Shown here in pieces: positions 21,087-34,129 of a stretch of 64,000 bases of DNA; position 1 is the first letter of the stretch, and every line of letters begins with the position of its first letter. Below the pieces are notes generated by a model. That model saw nothing but the letters and a program-made list of their open reading frames with translations. It made no database searches and was not told the origin of the DNA. Source of the DNA: Phlebotomus papatasi (lineage: Eukaryota > Arthropoda > Insecta > Diptera > Psychodidae); assembly GCF_024763615.1 (NCBI RefSeq), contig NC_077223.1, positions 103,974,627 to 104,038,626 of the forward strand, given 5' to 3'. The position numbers were made by a program, and so were the translations under genes.

Positions 21087-24000
21087 TATAGGTCAGTTTT
21101 TCGTCGTGACGAAGTGTGAAATTCAACAATTCTTATGTACAGTAAATTCCTGCTGCATAAAAATACCTACGATTTTTGAGGTTAGTTTTAACATAACCTC
21201 AAACTTTTCGAATTAAGTTACTTGCTAAAATGAAGAGCGTGAGAATTATTTAATGGGGCGGTTTGATAAAGTTTGTAAAGTTATACTTCTATGAATTTCG
21301 GAACATAATTACTGTGTAAATCGGCTTAAAATATGATGAACTAACCTTATTAGTTCTCTCACTAAATTAGTGATTGAATAAGGTTCCTTAGAAGCAACTT
21401 TAGCGCCTTTAGCCCTATTAGTGGTAGCTATTTAAAGTTAAAATGCTGCAAAAACTTGAAATTTCGCCAACGGCTTTTATTAGAACGCCAGCTGAATTAA
21501 AATCAACAATAAAAGAAGCAAATTAAATTGGATTTCAGAAAGTGTTATCATTAAAAACCGAGTAATTAAACATGACTGGCCTGGGAATTGTCTCAGTAAA
21601 ATGAATGAAATTTTTCTAATAGAGATTCCAATCGTTGGATCTTTTTATATAAAACGTATACCAGAGGGATTTTCCTGTATCACACTCTCTAACAAGGTGA
21701 TCGGGGGAGGATTTGCACAAAAGGAGAAATATAATATTTCATCAGGCTTGGGGACTCTGTTACGGATGACTTGAAAAATGGTTTATGATATAGAATGCAA
21801 GTGTTAGGGGTGGATTTTAGCATATATAGAATTTTTCTATTCTTTCTTCTTTCTATTGAGTCTCTAACATGCGATTTTTCTTTATTGAAAACTTCCCACC
21901 ATCAATCATTTTCAGCATATCTCGCCTCCGCACCATGAAAAACCCAGTGGTTTGGAATTTAAAGCCATTTGGATATCTTTTAGAGTTAACAAAATGCCAC
22001 TCAATTTGCTTCCATAAGGTTTGATTTAACAGTTTTTCTTCTCTTTCTCTATTAAACCAAATAAAATTGGATGTTGAAATTTGGAATTGAAGATAAATAA
22101 TCTCAGGAGGAAAGAGATTGAACAAAATTATATATCTTTTGATTTTTCGACAAGAAAACACAAGCAAAAAAAGAAGACATGGAAAGAAAAAAGAATTAAC
22201 AACATGCAAAAGGATTGCTATTAAGAAGTTTCAGTTTGTATTGACCTAAACCCCTTTTCCTTTTGCCCAGGATAGAGAAATCCCTTTGATATATTTTCCT
22301 TCCCCATTCCATCCGCAGGAAAAACTTCTCGTTCCACTTTCAAAATTAAATAGAGATATGTTTTTCAAAAGTAGAACCTCGTCTAAAACTCACCTCATCC
22401 CCTTTTAGCACTATACATTTCACCAACAGGCAAAAAGTGTGTTAATTTTATTCAAGAGCTCCTCCAGTGAAAAATAAAACATACAAAACTGAACCTTCCC
22501 AACTTTCGGGAAAAGAGCGAACTTTTGCACCATGGTTGCTGGCAACAAGAAGGGGCTCACAATTCGTGTTTATGAACTTTTGCAAGGACCAATAAATTTC
22601 TGCAACACACCCTCACCCTCTAGCCCCTCCTTCTTCATCATCAGAAAATTTTCATTTAGTAACACCATGCTTTTACTTTTGTCCAAAAACCATTGTAATA
22701 ACAAGTTCAACAATTAATTTTAATATAAAGAAAATACAGCAGAGAATTTAATTTGTACCCCAACATTCTGTTTTCCAACTTTGTGCTACCGATGGGGGTA
22801 GTTGGGTATATCTTTTGGCTCCAAGGCAAATATTGTCTCAATGGAATTTTTCTATTATCTACCCCGAAGTCGCAAGAGTGCATAAAATTGACTCGCGTGG
22901 CTAAACAGATACGAGTTTATCGCGAATTCATTTCATTTTCTCATGTTCAGGTTGCATTTTCACCTGTTCTCCGCAACGCATAAATTTTACCAGCGAAAGC
23001 TTTTACACGAAGCCCCCAGAAAATGTTTTAGGGGTGGTACTATTTTTGAAATTTAATCAATATAACATTTATGTTCTCACATATGCAGAAATTTGCTAAC
23101 ACTTTTTGCGTGCAAATCAGACCTTCGTGCTTCGCTACATAGGGATAGTCGGGTTGTTTCGAACACCACTTTCCTATCTTAAATTTTTTACCTTATCGAA
23201 TCAACCTCACTAACCAAATTTAGTGAAATTTAATTACATTACTTTCAACTTGTGACATGGCTAGAGGCCAAACGGTAAGAGATATCGACTTCCTAACTTT
23301 GACGACCCCCCACAAATCAACATTTTCTGTAACAGACTTTTTACTTCCCCACCTCATCCCCTCCTGCCCCTCCACAATTATATGTTTATACAGGCCTGAG
23401 CTACAAGAAAATCCGAAGTGAATTTGGTGGTGCCTGTTGGCATTCTTCGAAATGTCGCGAAAATTCACGTAGAGAAAATGAGAGGTTTTTCAATGTGAAA
23501 ATTGTTTAATTCCTTAGAGTTAAGCCAGGGGCACATCAAGCCTTATAAAAAGTGAAGCTATTTTTCACTTTTCCTTGTAAAAATTTTGCAGATAATGCAC
23601 CGCGACCTAAACAAGTTTGCTCGTAGTTCTTATACTATTTCGGCAAACATTATGAAATATGTATTTTTAAATAGCTTTTACTACGCGATTTCGAAATATA
23701 TCAGACTGATAAGTCAATTCTCTTTAGGAAAAAACTTGCCAATAGTCTTCAGTGTCTCTATGCAAAAACGTATGGAAAAATGAAATGTCGATAGGCCCAT
23801 GGTTAAGACATTTTCACAAGAAAATCCTTTTAATAATTTAGTTGAATACAGTTATTTGGGTTAATTGTGAATAATTGTCGATATTAAAACAAAAACATTG
23901 GGATGAAATTTTTAGCTGGAAGACTCATATTCTTTTGAGCTGTCCCAAAATTCAGGATAGGTTTGAGAAAAACCGTTTTGTACAACACTATTTTGGTTAA

Positions 24001-25009
24001 TAAGGAATGCAAAAGTACATATTACAAAAAGGGACACGATCTGCTAATAAGGATAAAGTAGAGAAGAAAATATTTTGTAGCATTTCAGAGATTTTTTGCA
24101 ACCGCAGCGCCGCCAGACGTTTGTCAAGTGAGTTATTTGTGTCTATCTCTCTCTCATAGTTGAATTGCGCGCGATTTAAGAACTTTCCATTTGAAGTGAT
24201 ATTTGCATTTCATTTCTTTGTATTTCTACAAGATTCAAGTAAAAGGGTGTTTAGTGAACATCTATCCGTCTTCCGACAAAGATGTCAAGAAGACAATTTC
24301 TATATGAGTTTTTATGTCTGTTATGTCTTTTAGGCGCAAAAATATTGATCATGGCACCGTGAATGAGCAGGATTAGTGTTACCAGTATGGCTATCTGTAA
24401 TTTCCATTACAATTATCAACACTACACGACTTTTAACAAGCACAGGTCTGCTATAAGGGGTCAAAGATCGACAATTTACCGACCTGCCGTCCTCTATCTC
24501 CGGTTCTAATTAACATTTTCACATAAATTTTAGGTTTTTGGTTTCGTCTCGATGAGCACTTTCAGATGGAAGTTCAAAAAGTCACCACAGGTGGCGCTGC
24601 GATAGCGTCAAAATTCATCAAATTTCAAACTCATTTTTCTCAAAAACGCTATTGCGCATTTTGATCAAATTTTAGAGTGTTGTAGCCTATTCTATGAAGT
24701 TTGCAAAAAGTGGCGTGGCTTCGCTGTGATTACAATAAAACTGAAGATATGAGGGGTCAAATTTCACGAAATTCAAAACATCATATCTTCGTTTCTATTG
24801 AACCGATTTTGACGAGTGAGGGCAGAAATTAAAGGTCTCGCAAAGCGTTATAACTTTCTAAAACATTTGAACTTCGTAGGACCAACGCTAAGGGCGCCAC
24901 AGTCAAAAAACAATTGTCATAATACATAACATCAATTATCTCGACACGTGCTTAACCGATCTTGATGATTACTTCGGCATAATTGTGGAGAACATTTATA
25001 TCTATGTTT
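21087..25009. other. Intron stretch without recognised elements
   Basis: Nearly 4 kb with no clear TIR pair. TA-GGGATAGTCGGGTTGTTTC at about 23139 looks like one terminus of a TA-GGG element whose partner I could not find. Frames up to 118 codons show no domain or splice context. Confidence 0.4.
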
Positions 25010-25017
25010 CGTCAAAC

Positions 25018-25326
25018 CGGTGGCACCCAAAATCCCGAAAGCCAAGATCCCGAACGCCAAAATCCTGAATGTTCAAAATCCTAAAAGGGATGAAATTACA
25101 TATATGAGGGAAAATGTTTAGTTGAATAATTTTCCAAGGCACAGAAAATTTCCCTTTGCCTCTAGCAAGTGTGGGTACAATCGTGGGAGTAGCTATGACA
25201 CTTTTAAGAATTCGGGGTTTTGGCTCTCAGGATTTTGGCCAATTCGGGATTTTGGACCATTCGGGATTTCGGCTTTCGGGATTTTGGCGTTCGGGATTTT
25301 GGCTTTCGGGATTTTGGCCGGGACTC
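25018..25326. mobile_element. Element X (309 bp), 8-bp duplication and repeat-built TIRs
   Basis: Flanked by CGTCAAAC at 25010-25017 and 25327-25334. The TIRs consist of repeats of AAAATCCCGAAAGCC (left) and GGCTTTCGGGATTTT (right, about five units). An 8-bp target duplication suits the hAT or P superfamilies; the internal sequence is too short to decide. A 95-codon frame of Gly-Phe repeats follows the tandem units and is not a gene. Confidence 0.78.
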
Positions 25327-25334
25327 CGTCAAAC

Positions 25335-27679
25335 ATGATTTTTTGCGCAGACAATGCTATGTCCGATTTTGTCGTTTTAGTGTTTAAAAAAATCCGTATT
25401 CTCCCATAATAACGCTTTGAAACCACTCAGATGCCAATTTGACTGCTTCTACTCGACCAAGATACTTAAAATAGGGTTTTTAAACTGAAAGTCTCATAAA
25501 ATACAACAATTCCTTGATTGAAGTTCATCAAATGAACACTAGGGGCGCTCTGGTCGAAAAAGCGAGTTCAGAAACATATATATTTGATACCCAAAGCACA
25601 AGTTTGCAAGGGTTAAATAAATTATTATTATATATTTGATAGATTTTGATATTTGATAAATTTTTCTCACCTTGTTCGAAAATTTAGTATGAAAATTCGA
25701 AATTGAATTTGAATTTTTCAAACATCAACGACTTTTTGTGCAAATGGACTTCCATTTACCTTTTATCCAAGACACTATTTGAGAATCAAAATCTACTTGT
25801 GTTTGCACCCATTTTGGCTTTCGGGATTTGGCTGCTTCCGAAAATCGAAATATACAATCGAGCAGAGAAATTTCCACCTTTTCGTTAGGATGTCAGAATG
25901 AAAATAATTTCAATTCAATTAAGAAAATATTTCGAACATGTAAAACAAAGCCTTTTAGAACTGATTCTATTTGCCGAAAGGTAGACAAAACTGAAACGCG
26001 ATAAACTTAATTTGAAGATGTTATTTCGAAATGGTGATTTCGAATGATAATGCTTTCGTATAAATGGGTGTTTAATGCTCAAACTCCTTTGACTGCTTTG
26101 AATTCTGATTAAACCAGTTTGCTGATTAAATTGGTCGGATAACCCCAACTGCCACTATGCTCTAGTTCTAGTTCTTCTTCTAGAGCGTTTCCTATCACAT
26201 GTGGGCGATTGTGCTTTTCCTTTGGAGAAAATTTCATGAACAAATGACCTTCAATAAATTCACACCAAAATCCTTAATGTTGAGCTTCTGGAAATACTGT
26301 GAAAAGTTTTTGGCTGGGAAAAATTTTACAATCTTCCCCCCTCTGTTACACTTCATTGTTCCCCTCAATCCAGAAAATTGGAAAAGGTGTTTCCTTTCTA
26401 GCAGCTTGCATTGTATGTTCCTTTTGCCAATAATTCACCTCTCATTCATTTGGTTTCATCGCTATTTTCTCTTTTACTTCTTTTCTTTCCATTTCTCTGA
26501 AATTGCGTCTGATTTTGAGGAATCCTTACGGCCCTTTTTTTCTCCCTCCATCTCGTCAATTTTCAACAAAAATAGAACGATTGAAAAATGTGAAGAAGCA
26601 CCTCATACAATCACAATCATTATAGAAAATGCCTCTCCAAACATCAATAATTTGCCATGGCAAGAGAAAGGGAATCAACATAGAGAAGAAATCCTTTTTG
26701 GAAACATGAGACTTTTTTTTCTCTCTCTACCAAAATGTAATTGATACGAAAGGAGAATAAATGCGTAAAGCTTGGAAACTTATTAATAACATAAGAAAGT
26801 TCCAGTAATCCTTTTATAACAATAGGATATGGGAACTTCCAATAGGAAGTGGAAAAGTCAGAAAAAAGGACCCAAAAAAGAAGAAAAAAAGAACGAGGAT
26901 GAGAGAATCAAAATGAAGTTGAAGGGAAAAGTTCAACAATAGTACATTTAAAGGCACAATCAAGTACATCTGCGTTGGTTACAGGACCAAAAAAAAAAGG
27001 CGAAGAGAAGAATATTTCCACACACTTCACTTAATTTTGATTATTTATGGGGGTGTGGATGGTACAAAATATATACCACATATTAAATATCTTCCTGATA
27101 TGGCCAGCATATATCCCATTGTGCAATTTTTGATATTGTAAAATTTCTTTCTCACCAAGATACTTTGCGTGATATCATAAAAATCCCCCAGTGTCAGTCA
27201 TAAAAAATCACCCAATTAAAGAAGCTCTCTTCCGTGCCCCAAAAGATTATACTTTCCTCCTCAGGCTCCTGGTCGTATCTCCTTCATTTCTTTCCTTTTT
27301 TTTCATCTGTTTGCACCCCTCCAGGAGGGCACAAGTATCTACATATTTGCAGGCAAAAGAAAAAAAGTACTGGAGGATACATATGAAAAAAAGGCTAACA
27401 GAGAGCATAAGAAAAAGCCAACGATAAGCCTACATCAGCTTATACAGGTGTGATTCTTCCATTGCAAACTCAGATTGTGGCAAACGCGAAGAATTATTAT
27501 TAGAAGTGGTCCGAAAAGCAGACCCAGGCACCGCGACTGGCCAGTCTATTGTACCCAACACCTTTGTTAGAGCTCTATTTTGCGTCATTGACGAAGGATA
27601 CTAAAGATCCAGGGTTGGGACGTTTTGATGACGGAAATAGGGCAAATAGAGTCACCTAGGGATATTCTCCATTGATGTG
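25335..27679. other. Intron stretch with a 181-codon orphan frame
   Basis: Contains a plus-strand frame at 26199-26744 rich in Phe, Leu, Ser and Lys, with AT-biased codons and no domain; I do not call it a gene. A single TTTTGGCTTTCGGGATTTGG at about 25811 resembles the element X repeat. Confidence 0.4.
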
Positions 27680-28012
27680 AACATTATTACTCGTCGAGAT
27701 CGAGTGAGGAACTTAGCCGTTCGTGAGGAGCTAAGAACAAGAAGAGTCGAAGAGTTGCTTCTTTGAGTTGAGAGATCACAACTTTGATGGTATGGGCATG
27801 CTCAGTGCATGAATGAATAAAAACTCCCCAGAAAAGCTATGCAACAAGGTGGCTCAATCAAATTCAATATCTTGCCTTGAAGCGCTTTAAGATCGAACCT
27901 TAACACCTTCCTGAAGTGGCGGAGGATCAGCAGGTGTGGGTTGCTAAACTCGACATTATTGGCCCGCGACCTCTATAGGGATAAGCGATTAAAAATTATG
28001 ATGAATGAATCA
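27680..28012 (+). pseudogene. Decayed LINE reverse-transcriptase 3' end, copy 2
   Basis: GTCGAGATCGAGTGAGGAAC, CGTTCGTGAGGAGCTAAGA, GATGGTATGGGCATGCTCAG, CTTCCTGAAGTGGCGGAGGA and GGGATAAGCG match the copy at 39581-40338 in order, but stops and deletions break the frame. The tail ends ATGATGAATGAAT. Sequence from about 27470 upstream may belong to the same insertion; I cannot place its 5' end. Confidence 0.75.
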
Positions 28013-28246
28013 GAATATTGTCGTGATGCAATATCACTTTTATGTATTTTTGACCCATTCTAGCCTTTTTTCAGGACTTAATAATCCATATTGATTAAAT
28101 GTTGTCGGTAGTGGTGCTCGTAAATAGTATCGTTCATTTTAAGAAACTAGTATAGTCCTTGTTATGCATAATTCCCCGTTGGTCCCAACAAACACAGAGC
28201 ATTGACTTCTTTCCGAAGCAAATAGGACATCCTGATTATTTTAGTA

Positions 28247-28945
28247 CAGTAGACTCTCGCTAATTCGGCTCCTTTAAGATCGGGCTATTTTTAATTCGGA
28301 TAGCAGTTAAATTTGAAAAAAAGTTTGTTAACATTTTCCCAGTTTGCTTATGCTCTAAACCATTTTTTGGCATTATTAAATATGCCAATTGGAACTCTCG
28401 TATTCCATTTATCTATATCTTTAAATTTGATTTCTTAATATTTAGAGAAATTTGTAAAAAATTGGTTAAATTGCAACCATAGCATTGTGCGTATTGCATC
28501 GGCCATATGAATTCAGACGAAGAAGATATCGGCCGAGAGTGGAGCAGGTATCGGCCGATAAATAAGAGCCTTTGTTTAAAAGGAATACAAATTTGATTAT
28601 TTTTGTTATCAATTAATGGATATACTCGAAGAAACACTCTCTGTCATCCACTCCTTATCAAAAAACCCACGATTGCCCAACCATTGCCCAACCATTAAAA
28701 TTTTCTCTAAATTTCAGTTCGAGGGTACAAATCGACAGCTCTAGAGGTGTCGATAAATTAGTGGCGAGAATTATCGATACTAGCGACAAAAAATTCGGGT
28801 TATCATCTCGATCGCCCATAATCGACACTCGACACTAGCGATGGGACAATTAGAGAGAGTTGTCATGTCACCCCTGTACTTGGAACAAAACGTACTTGTT
28901 CTCAATTAACAAATTAATTCGGATTATTCGTAGCGAGACAATTAA
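28247..28945. mobile_element. Decayed pogo-like element
   Basis: Left end TA-CAGTAGACTCTCGCTAATT-CGG is typical of pogo/Tigger TIRs. The right end is inferred from AATTCGGATTATTCGTAGCGAGAC and lacks the terminal CTG. Low-confidence boundaries. Confidence 0.45.
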
Positions 28946-31300
28946 AAAGTGTTCTGATACTAAAAGTAGAATAATTGAGTAATATTTTTTACATTCAGAC
29001 AGATTCGTAAATCATTTAAATAAGGTATAATTCCTTATTTTGTGTCACTAACATTCTAGTATAAAATCATAAGAATTTGAGAAATGGCTGATCTTTGATT
29101 AAGATTCCGATACAGTGATTCAATAAATTAGATGAATAATTATATTTTCTTAAAAATTCGACGAAAAACTTTATTCTGCAGATTACATATAAACAAACGC
29201 AATATATTTTCCATTAGATAATTGGTAAACCGTAGTTAGTAATTTTTAAATATACATTTTATCTTGGTGGTCGATATCTTCTGCAAGCTGGCCGATACAA
29301 GGTGCATGGTCGATATGTGCTTCTTTTACCTTATACCGAAAAAGAAAATTTTCGGAAGTAGATTTTAAAATTTTTGTTCGTCTTTCAGTCAAGTTATGAG
29401 ACATCCATTTCCCCCTTCATTTTGATTTTTTTCTAATGCTTTTAAATGTGTGAGTACACCATCCCGAGTCATGATTACTGTTGCTATAAACTGATCTTAT
29501 CGTCTTCATTCAGCAACGCTTACAGATCGGCGCTTTCGGTTTTTTTTGGTCTTTATGGTCTGCATCGTAATCATCATTTTTGAAGCATCTCTAAACCGAA
29601 TAAGGGCAGAATCACATTGGCAAAAAAATGCTCGCCGTAGCCTCACCGTATTTCGTTAATTTACGGATTTTCATTGCATTTCTTCCGCAATTTCTCGATT
29701 ACTGTATTACCTTATCTCATACTCGGTGGCACTAGGTGAAAATAATATAAGAAAATTGAAAAAATAAAACGAAAATTCGATAAACGGTGAGCAAAAAAAA
29801 CTGTAAAAGAAATTTTTTCCATTTATCGCATTTTCGTTTTATTTTTTCCATTTTCTTATATTATTTTCACCTATTGCCACCGAGTATGAGATAAGGTAAT
29901 ACGGTAATCGAGAAATTGCGGAAGAATTCCAATGAAAATGCGTAAATTAACGAAATACGGTGGGCATTTTACTATCAATGTGATTCTTCCCTAAACCTTG
30001 TAAATATGAGACCGCTCGGAGAAATTCAACCAAAATGCTGATTACAATAGGTGTGATTATGGAAGAATCACACCTAAAAAACCTACTCCGAAGCATATTC
30101 ACCACAATATCAGAGAATAAAAACAGCCTGGTATTCATTAAATTTCCCTCTCACTTCGTCTTTTCACCACCCCCATCGTCCCCCCTTCCAACAATAAACT
30201 TTCTTTTTTTTCTACAGGGCACAAAACATAATAAAATTCTCCTTTGTCTGTATGAAGTGATGTCTTACAATTTGAATATAATGTAATATTTTATGTAAAA
30301 AATTTCGCATGATAATTTCAGTGAAAAAAAAAAGGAAATATTTCTTCAAACACCGCACCCATAGTGAACGATGTGAAGACAAGAAGCACCAAGCACTTCA
30401 TGGCACTTTGGGGAGAAATATTGTTCTTAAAAAGGGAAAGATTACAGATGAGTTTCACCTGTTATTAAAATTCAGTGAAGTTTTTGTCTGTTTCAAAATA
30501 AAAAAAAAAACATCCAACATACACTACCGAAAAGTTCCCCAGATCAACAAGGGAGAAAAAAAGTCAGTAATAAATAGAAGTACATAAGTAAATGTTATGT
30601 GGAATGATAAAATTATTCGACTTTCTTTATATAGTCCATAGACAATTCATAGTCATATTGTGACTTGTCTCGAGGGAAATAAACCAGGAGGTTTTTCACT
30701 CCAAAAAAAGAAAACATCCCTTCGTCTTTATGAATTATTCCCATGGACGTTACTTAAGAATCTCATAACAATTTTGCCATAAGCACAAAACGTTTAATAA
30801 AACTTACTAAAAGGATCTTTCAACAAGAAACGTATGAAATATTTATAAAATGATTCCCAATTTAAACAAATACCGAGGGGTCGACACAAACTCTGGATTA
30901 TTCATCTGCAAACACAAGAATTTTCAAGCTCATTCAACCTTAATCTTTATTTCATAAAACAAAATGGATAATGTTATTTTCCACATTTCAACTTATGGGC
31001 TTCACACAGAACCTTTTGTTTATTTATTTCAAATGAATTGCAGTGGAAAAGGTTGAAAAGTTTTTAGTTGTAGAACCTTTATGAAAATTTTTCTTTTGTC
31101 ACAAGTATTTTGTAAGTATTCTTTTGCTTTATTCAGCATAATAATTATATTTCATTTAAACTACAATTTATTTTCATTTGTACAAACAGCGCCGTTTGCG
31201 TAGGTTAATCTAAAATGGCTATGAACCTTACGTTTCACTTTTAGGATTGGTTAGTTGAAACATTGATAAGCTTAACAATTGCAGAATATGTCATGCCCTT
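28946..31300. other. Intron stretch around palindrome N
   Basis: Besides element N only a small dyad, TAGGTGTGATTATGGAAGAATCACACCTA, at about 30047-30077. The rest is AT-rich without supported features. Confidence 0.4.
29604..29991. mobile_element. Palindromic element N (388 bp)
   Basis: GGGCAGAATCACATTG and CAATGTGATTCTTCCC at the ends, then CGTATTTCGTTAATTTACG on both arms, CAATTTCTCGATTAC, TACCTTATCTCATACTCGGT and AAAATAATATAAGAAAAT. Nearly every base pairs except a short loop around 29790. Confidence 0.83.
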
Positions 31301-31497
31301 TACCGTAAGTGCGGGCGACTTTGACCCACTCCTGTTCATAAGCTTTTCTTTACTTCTAGAACTTAAGGATGGCCTTTACCGAACCGATCTACCATGTCTG
31401 ATCGGTGAGAACCGTAAAATTAAAATTAAAGAAAAACTTACGAACAGAAGGGGGTCAAAGTCACCTGCTGGATACAAAGTCGCCCGTATCTACGGTA
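31301..31497. mobile_element. Family-B MITE, complete 197-bp copy
   Basis: Ends TACCGTAAGTGCGGGCGACT and GTCGCCCGTATCTACGGTA are inverted repeats, followed inward by TTTGACCC/GGGTCAAA and by the CTTTAATTCTAG...CTTAAGGATGG arm. It is the founder form of the 10.1-12.0 kb array. The ORF across it is not a gene. Confidence 0.8.
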
Positions 31498-32049
31498 CAT
31501 AAAATGATATTGCAATTCTTGGTTTGACCGTAAATGGTAAACAATTTCCCAGAAACCCGTAGTAAGAGGGGGAAATAGAGAAGTTTAAAAAAGGCCTATA
31601 TCGTGTTTTTTAACTCCAATTGATTATAAGTTATACTCTATCTCTATCTAGACTTTCTTCTTTATTGGGTAGAGGTAGACTTACTTCTTGGAAGTAATTT
31701 TAAGTTTGATTAATAGAATGATTTTACGCTACCCAGGCTCTGTAATATTTCTTGCCTTTCGTTCATCAATTTGAGATCACAGACGTATTTCGCGATATAA
31801 GGTTAAATCCAAAAGATACAACCGACACAGCCTTGATAGGGCAACACTCAACCAGTTGACCAGATTGACGGAAGGTTATTCGTATTAACGCATCGACCAA
31901 CCTGGTCCTTTAACTACTCTTTTTCGTCATTATTGGTTTAGACCAACGTATATTGTTCCACTAAGGTCCCAGTAGATTTCTACCTAAATATAGGCTTCCA
32001 ATGGCGGAGACCTTTTGTGGGGTGTGTAGTGGGTAGACTGATCATAGAT

Positions 32050-32300
32050 CAGGAAGCATTTCGAACTCGACTTATGCCGGCTTCAGACTGGAGGTTTAAC
32101 CCAGTTCCCGAAGGTCTCAAAAATTTAAATAACAAGCAATTTTATTGAGTTTTCAAAATCTAATGAATCATTTGCCCTTATAATCCAATCCTAAACGACA
32201 ATTTTCTAAAAAAAAATCCTGACTAATTAGGAATTAGGGGAGTTAAGCCAAATGGCTAAGTCTTGGGTCTGAAGCCCGCCTTAGGGCTCGATGATACCAA
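32050..32300. repeat. Dispersed repeat CC, copy 1
   Basis: GGCTTCAGACTGGAGGTTTA, ACCCAGTTCCCGAAGG, GCCCTTATAATCCAATCCTA and CCAAATGGCTAAGTCTTGGG are the inverted counterpart of 58430-59045, here uninterrupted. Confidence 0.65.
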
Positions 32301-32539
32301 AACAAACTCTTCATGTCCCCTACTTTTCCAGTCCCCGAGGGTTTCAAGCCTGTTACCCAGCGTGGTGGCAGTCTCACTACAAAATCGATCTAGTGTTGGG
32401 AATAAAGGCCCTAAGGTTTAACGGTCCGTCACCTAGAGGCCCATAATGACCACCCGTTTATTATCTTTCAGACATATTTCTCTTGAATGCGGAAGAAACC
32501 CTCAACCAGATCCAAATACAAATTGATTTTTTTTATTCT

Positions 32540-33267
32540 TTCTTCTGAAAGAGTGTTGCTTGGAACCTTGCAAAGAGTTTACCGTCTCTATTTACTCTAA
32601 AATCATTCTTAATACATGTGTTTTCGAAGAGGGAAACTCCGTCCGGATGCGGCAACACTGTTTGTGGAGTTTTCAACCCAAGATCAAAAACTACCTCTTC
32701 TTCAGAGATTTCGACACGCTCTTGAGTTTTTATCTTGGGTTGAAAACTCAACAAACAGTGTTGCCGCATCCGGACGGAGTTTCCCTCTCCGAAAACACAT
32801 CTATTATCTACACGGCAATTTTTCTACAGCATTCTTAATACATTTTAAAATGAATAAAAATATAGACATAGTTTTGGTGCCCTATTTCGGCCACCTTCAT
32901 TCTCATAGTTCCTTGCCCTTCGGGAGTTCTTCCAATATCTTTTTCACGTTATCTCGTTTGTCAAAGCTACATTTTTTGTTATTCTTTTTTTTTGTTCCCC
33001 CCCCTTACCCCTTTGTAGGTCTAAAGCCCTTGGGCCTATTATGACCAAAACTAAATACTTCAACTAACAAATAACAAACAACACAAATGAATTACAATTT
33101 GTCTCCTTTTAAAATTATCTCACACACATTTAAGGCTATCTCTCTTTTTGTTATTCTTTTGCATTGTATAATCTATAGAGTACGTAAAATCTAAAATTTC
33201 ATGGAAATTCGAGTAACAAAAAAGGTGGCCGAAATTGCAAGCTGGCCGGAATTTGGCACACTTACCC
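32540..33267. mobile_element. Element J copy 3 (inverted), split by palindrome K
   Basis: The right end GGCCGGAATTTGGCACACTT-ACCC-TA matches J. The left end is truncated near 32540. The segment CCTATTTCGGCCACCTTCAT to ATCTTTTTCACG is the complement of J copy 1 (13730-13790). Palindrome K interrupts it at 32618-32829. Confidence 0.68.
32618..32829. mobile_element. Palindrome K, 212 bp, with 14-bp target duplication
   Basis: Arms GAGGGAAACTCCGTCCGGAT and ATCCGGACGGAGTTTCCCTC are perfect, extending through GCGGCAACACTGTTTGT and TTTTCAACCCAAGAT. It is flanked by CATTCTTAATACAT at 32604-32617 and 32830-32843; the host J paralogue has this site once. Open frames on both strands are palindrome artefacts. 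Confidence 0.8.
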
Positions 33268-34129
33268 TATACACACCTTCGAAAATAATTTCTGTGTCAC
33301 AATATTTCACGAATTATCTTGTTTGGCTTAAAACCGCATTCAACATAGAATGCAAACTTTCAATAACCCTTTTGTGTATTTTCTAAGCGATAAAACATTT
33401 ACTCGTGTTTTTGCATAAAAATAGCACACTCCAGAGTTTGTTTTTTATTGTATCAACACAGAATTCTCTCTATGAAGTCCACAAAAATAATTTAACATGA
33501 GAGCGTCATTTTTGCAACAAATTTTCGTTTGATCAAGTGAAAGAGAAAATAGTGATAGTGAAGTAAAAGTAGAAAGCAACATACAGAGTGAAAAATTCAC
33601 TGAGATAGCAGTATATCAAATATGAAAATTTATTTTTATTTATTTATTTTTTATTTTTCGGAGAATATCTCTCGCAGCGTGAAAATGTATGGTGCAATGG
33701 AAGTTGTGTGTAATTTTGGAGAAGAATTGGTAAACCCCTCGAGGGTGAAAGTTCTCAATTCCTCCCGAGTTGGTATTTTGATAAGAAGTTCGCTCTTCAG
33801 AGTCTCCAAAATAATATGCTCTTGAAAAGCTCAACACAGGGGAGATTTAAAATAGATGAAGATGTTGAGGAAAAAAGGCCAACATTAATGCCCATCGAGG
33901 CAATAAACATAAATTTACATGCAGAAAGTTCATTAACTCCAAATTATACTAATTAGAAGATTTTCGAATAAGTAATTGGGTGTCTGAGAGATGGGAAAAT
34001 CTTTGTAGTTTTTCCTCCTTATAATGACGATCCGGAATGGGAAATGGATAATGCAGGGACTTGGGGATTGTTGCAGGCAAAGGAACTTGGATGTTTGGAA
34101 CAGATGGTCCAAAAAGGAGGAAGAAGATA
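33268..34129. other. Non-repeat stretch left of element P
   Basis: No TIRs or exons recognised; overlapping 65-69-codon frames on both strands lack any domain. Confidence 0.4.

Noticed and set aside
22532..22717. ATG in good context (CACCATGG) opening a 61-codon frame
   Set aside because: No domain or signal peptide, codon use not coding-like, no nearby exon that fits.
25122..25426. Gly/Phe-repeat protein frames on both strands
   Set aside because: They simply translate the 15-bp tandem units in the TIRs of element X.
26199..26744. 181-codon plus-strand open frame
   Set aside because: Longest orphan frame in the introns, but Phe/Leu/Lys-rich with AT-driven codons, no domain, no splice or promoter context.
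32533..33044. Overlapping frames of 78-142 codons on both strands
   Set aside because: Produced by palindrome K and element J; similar peptides on both strands are a palindrome effect.
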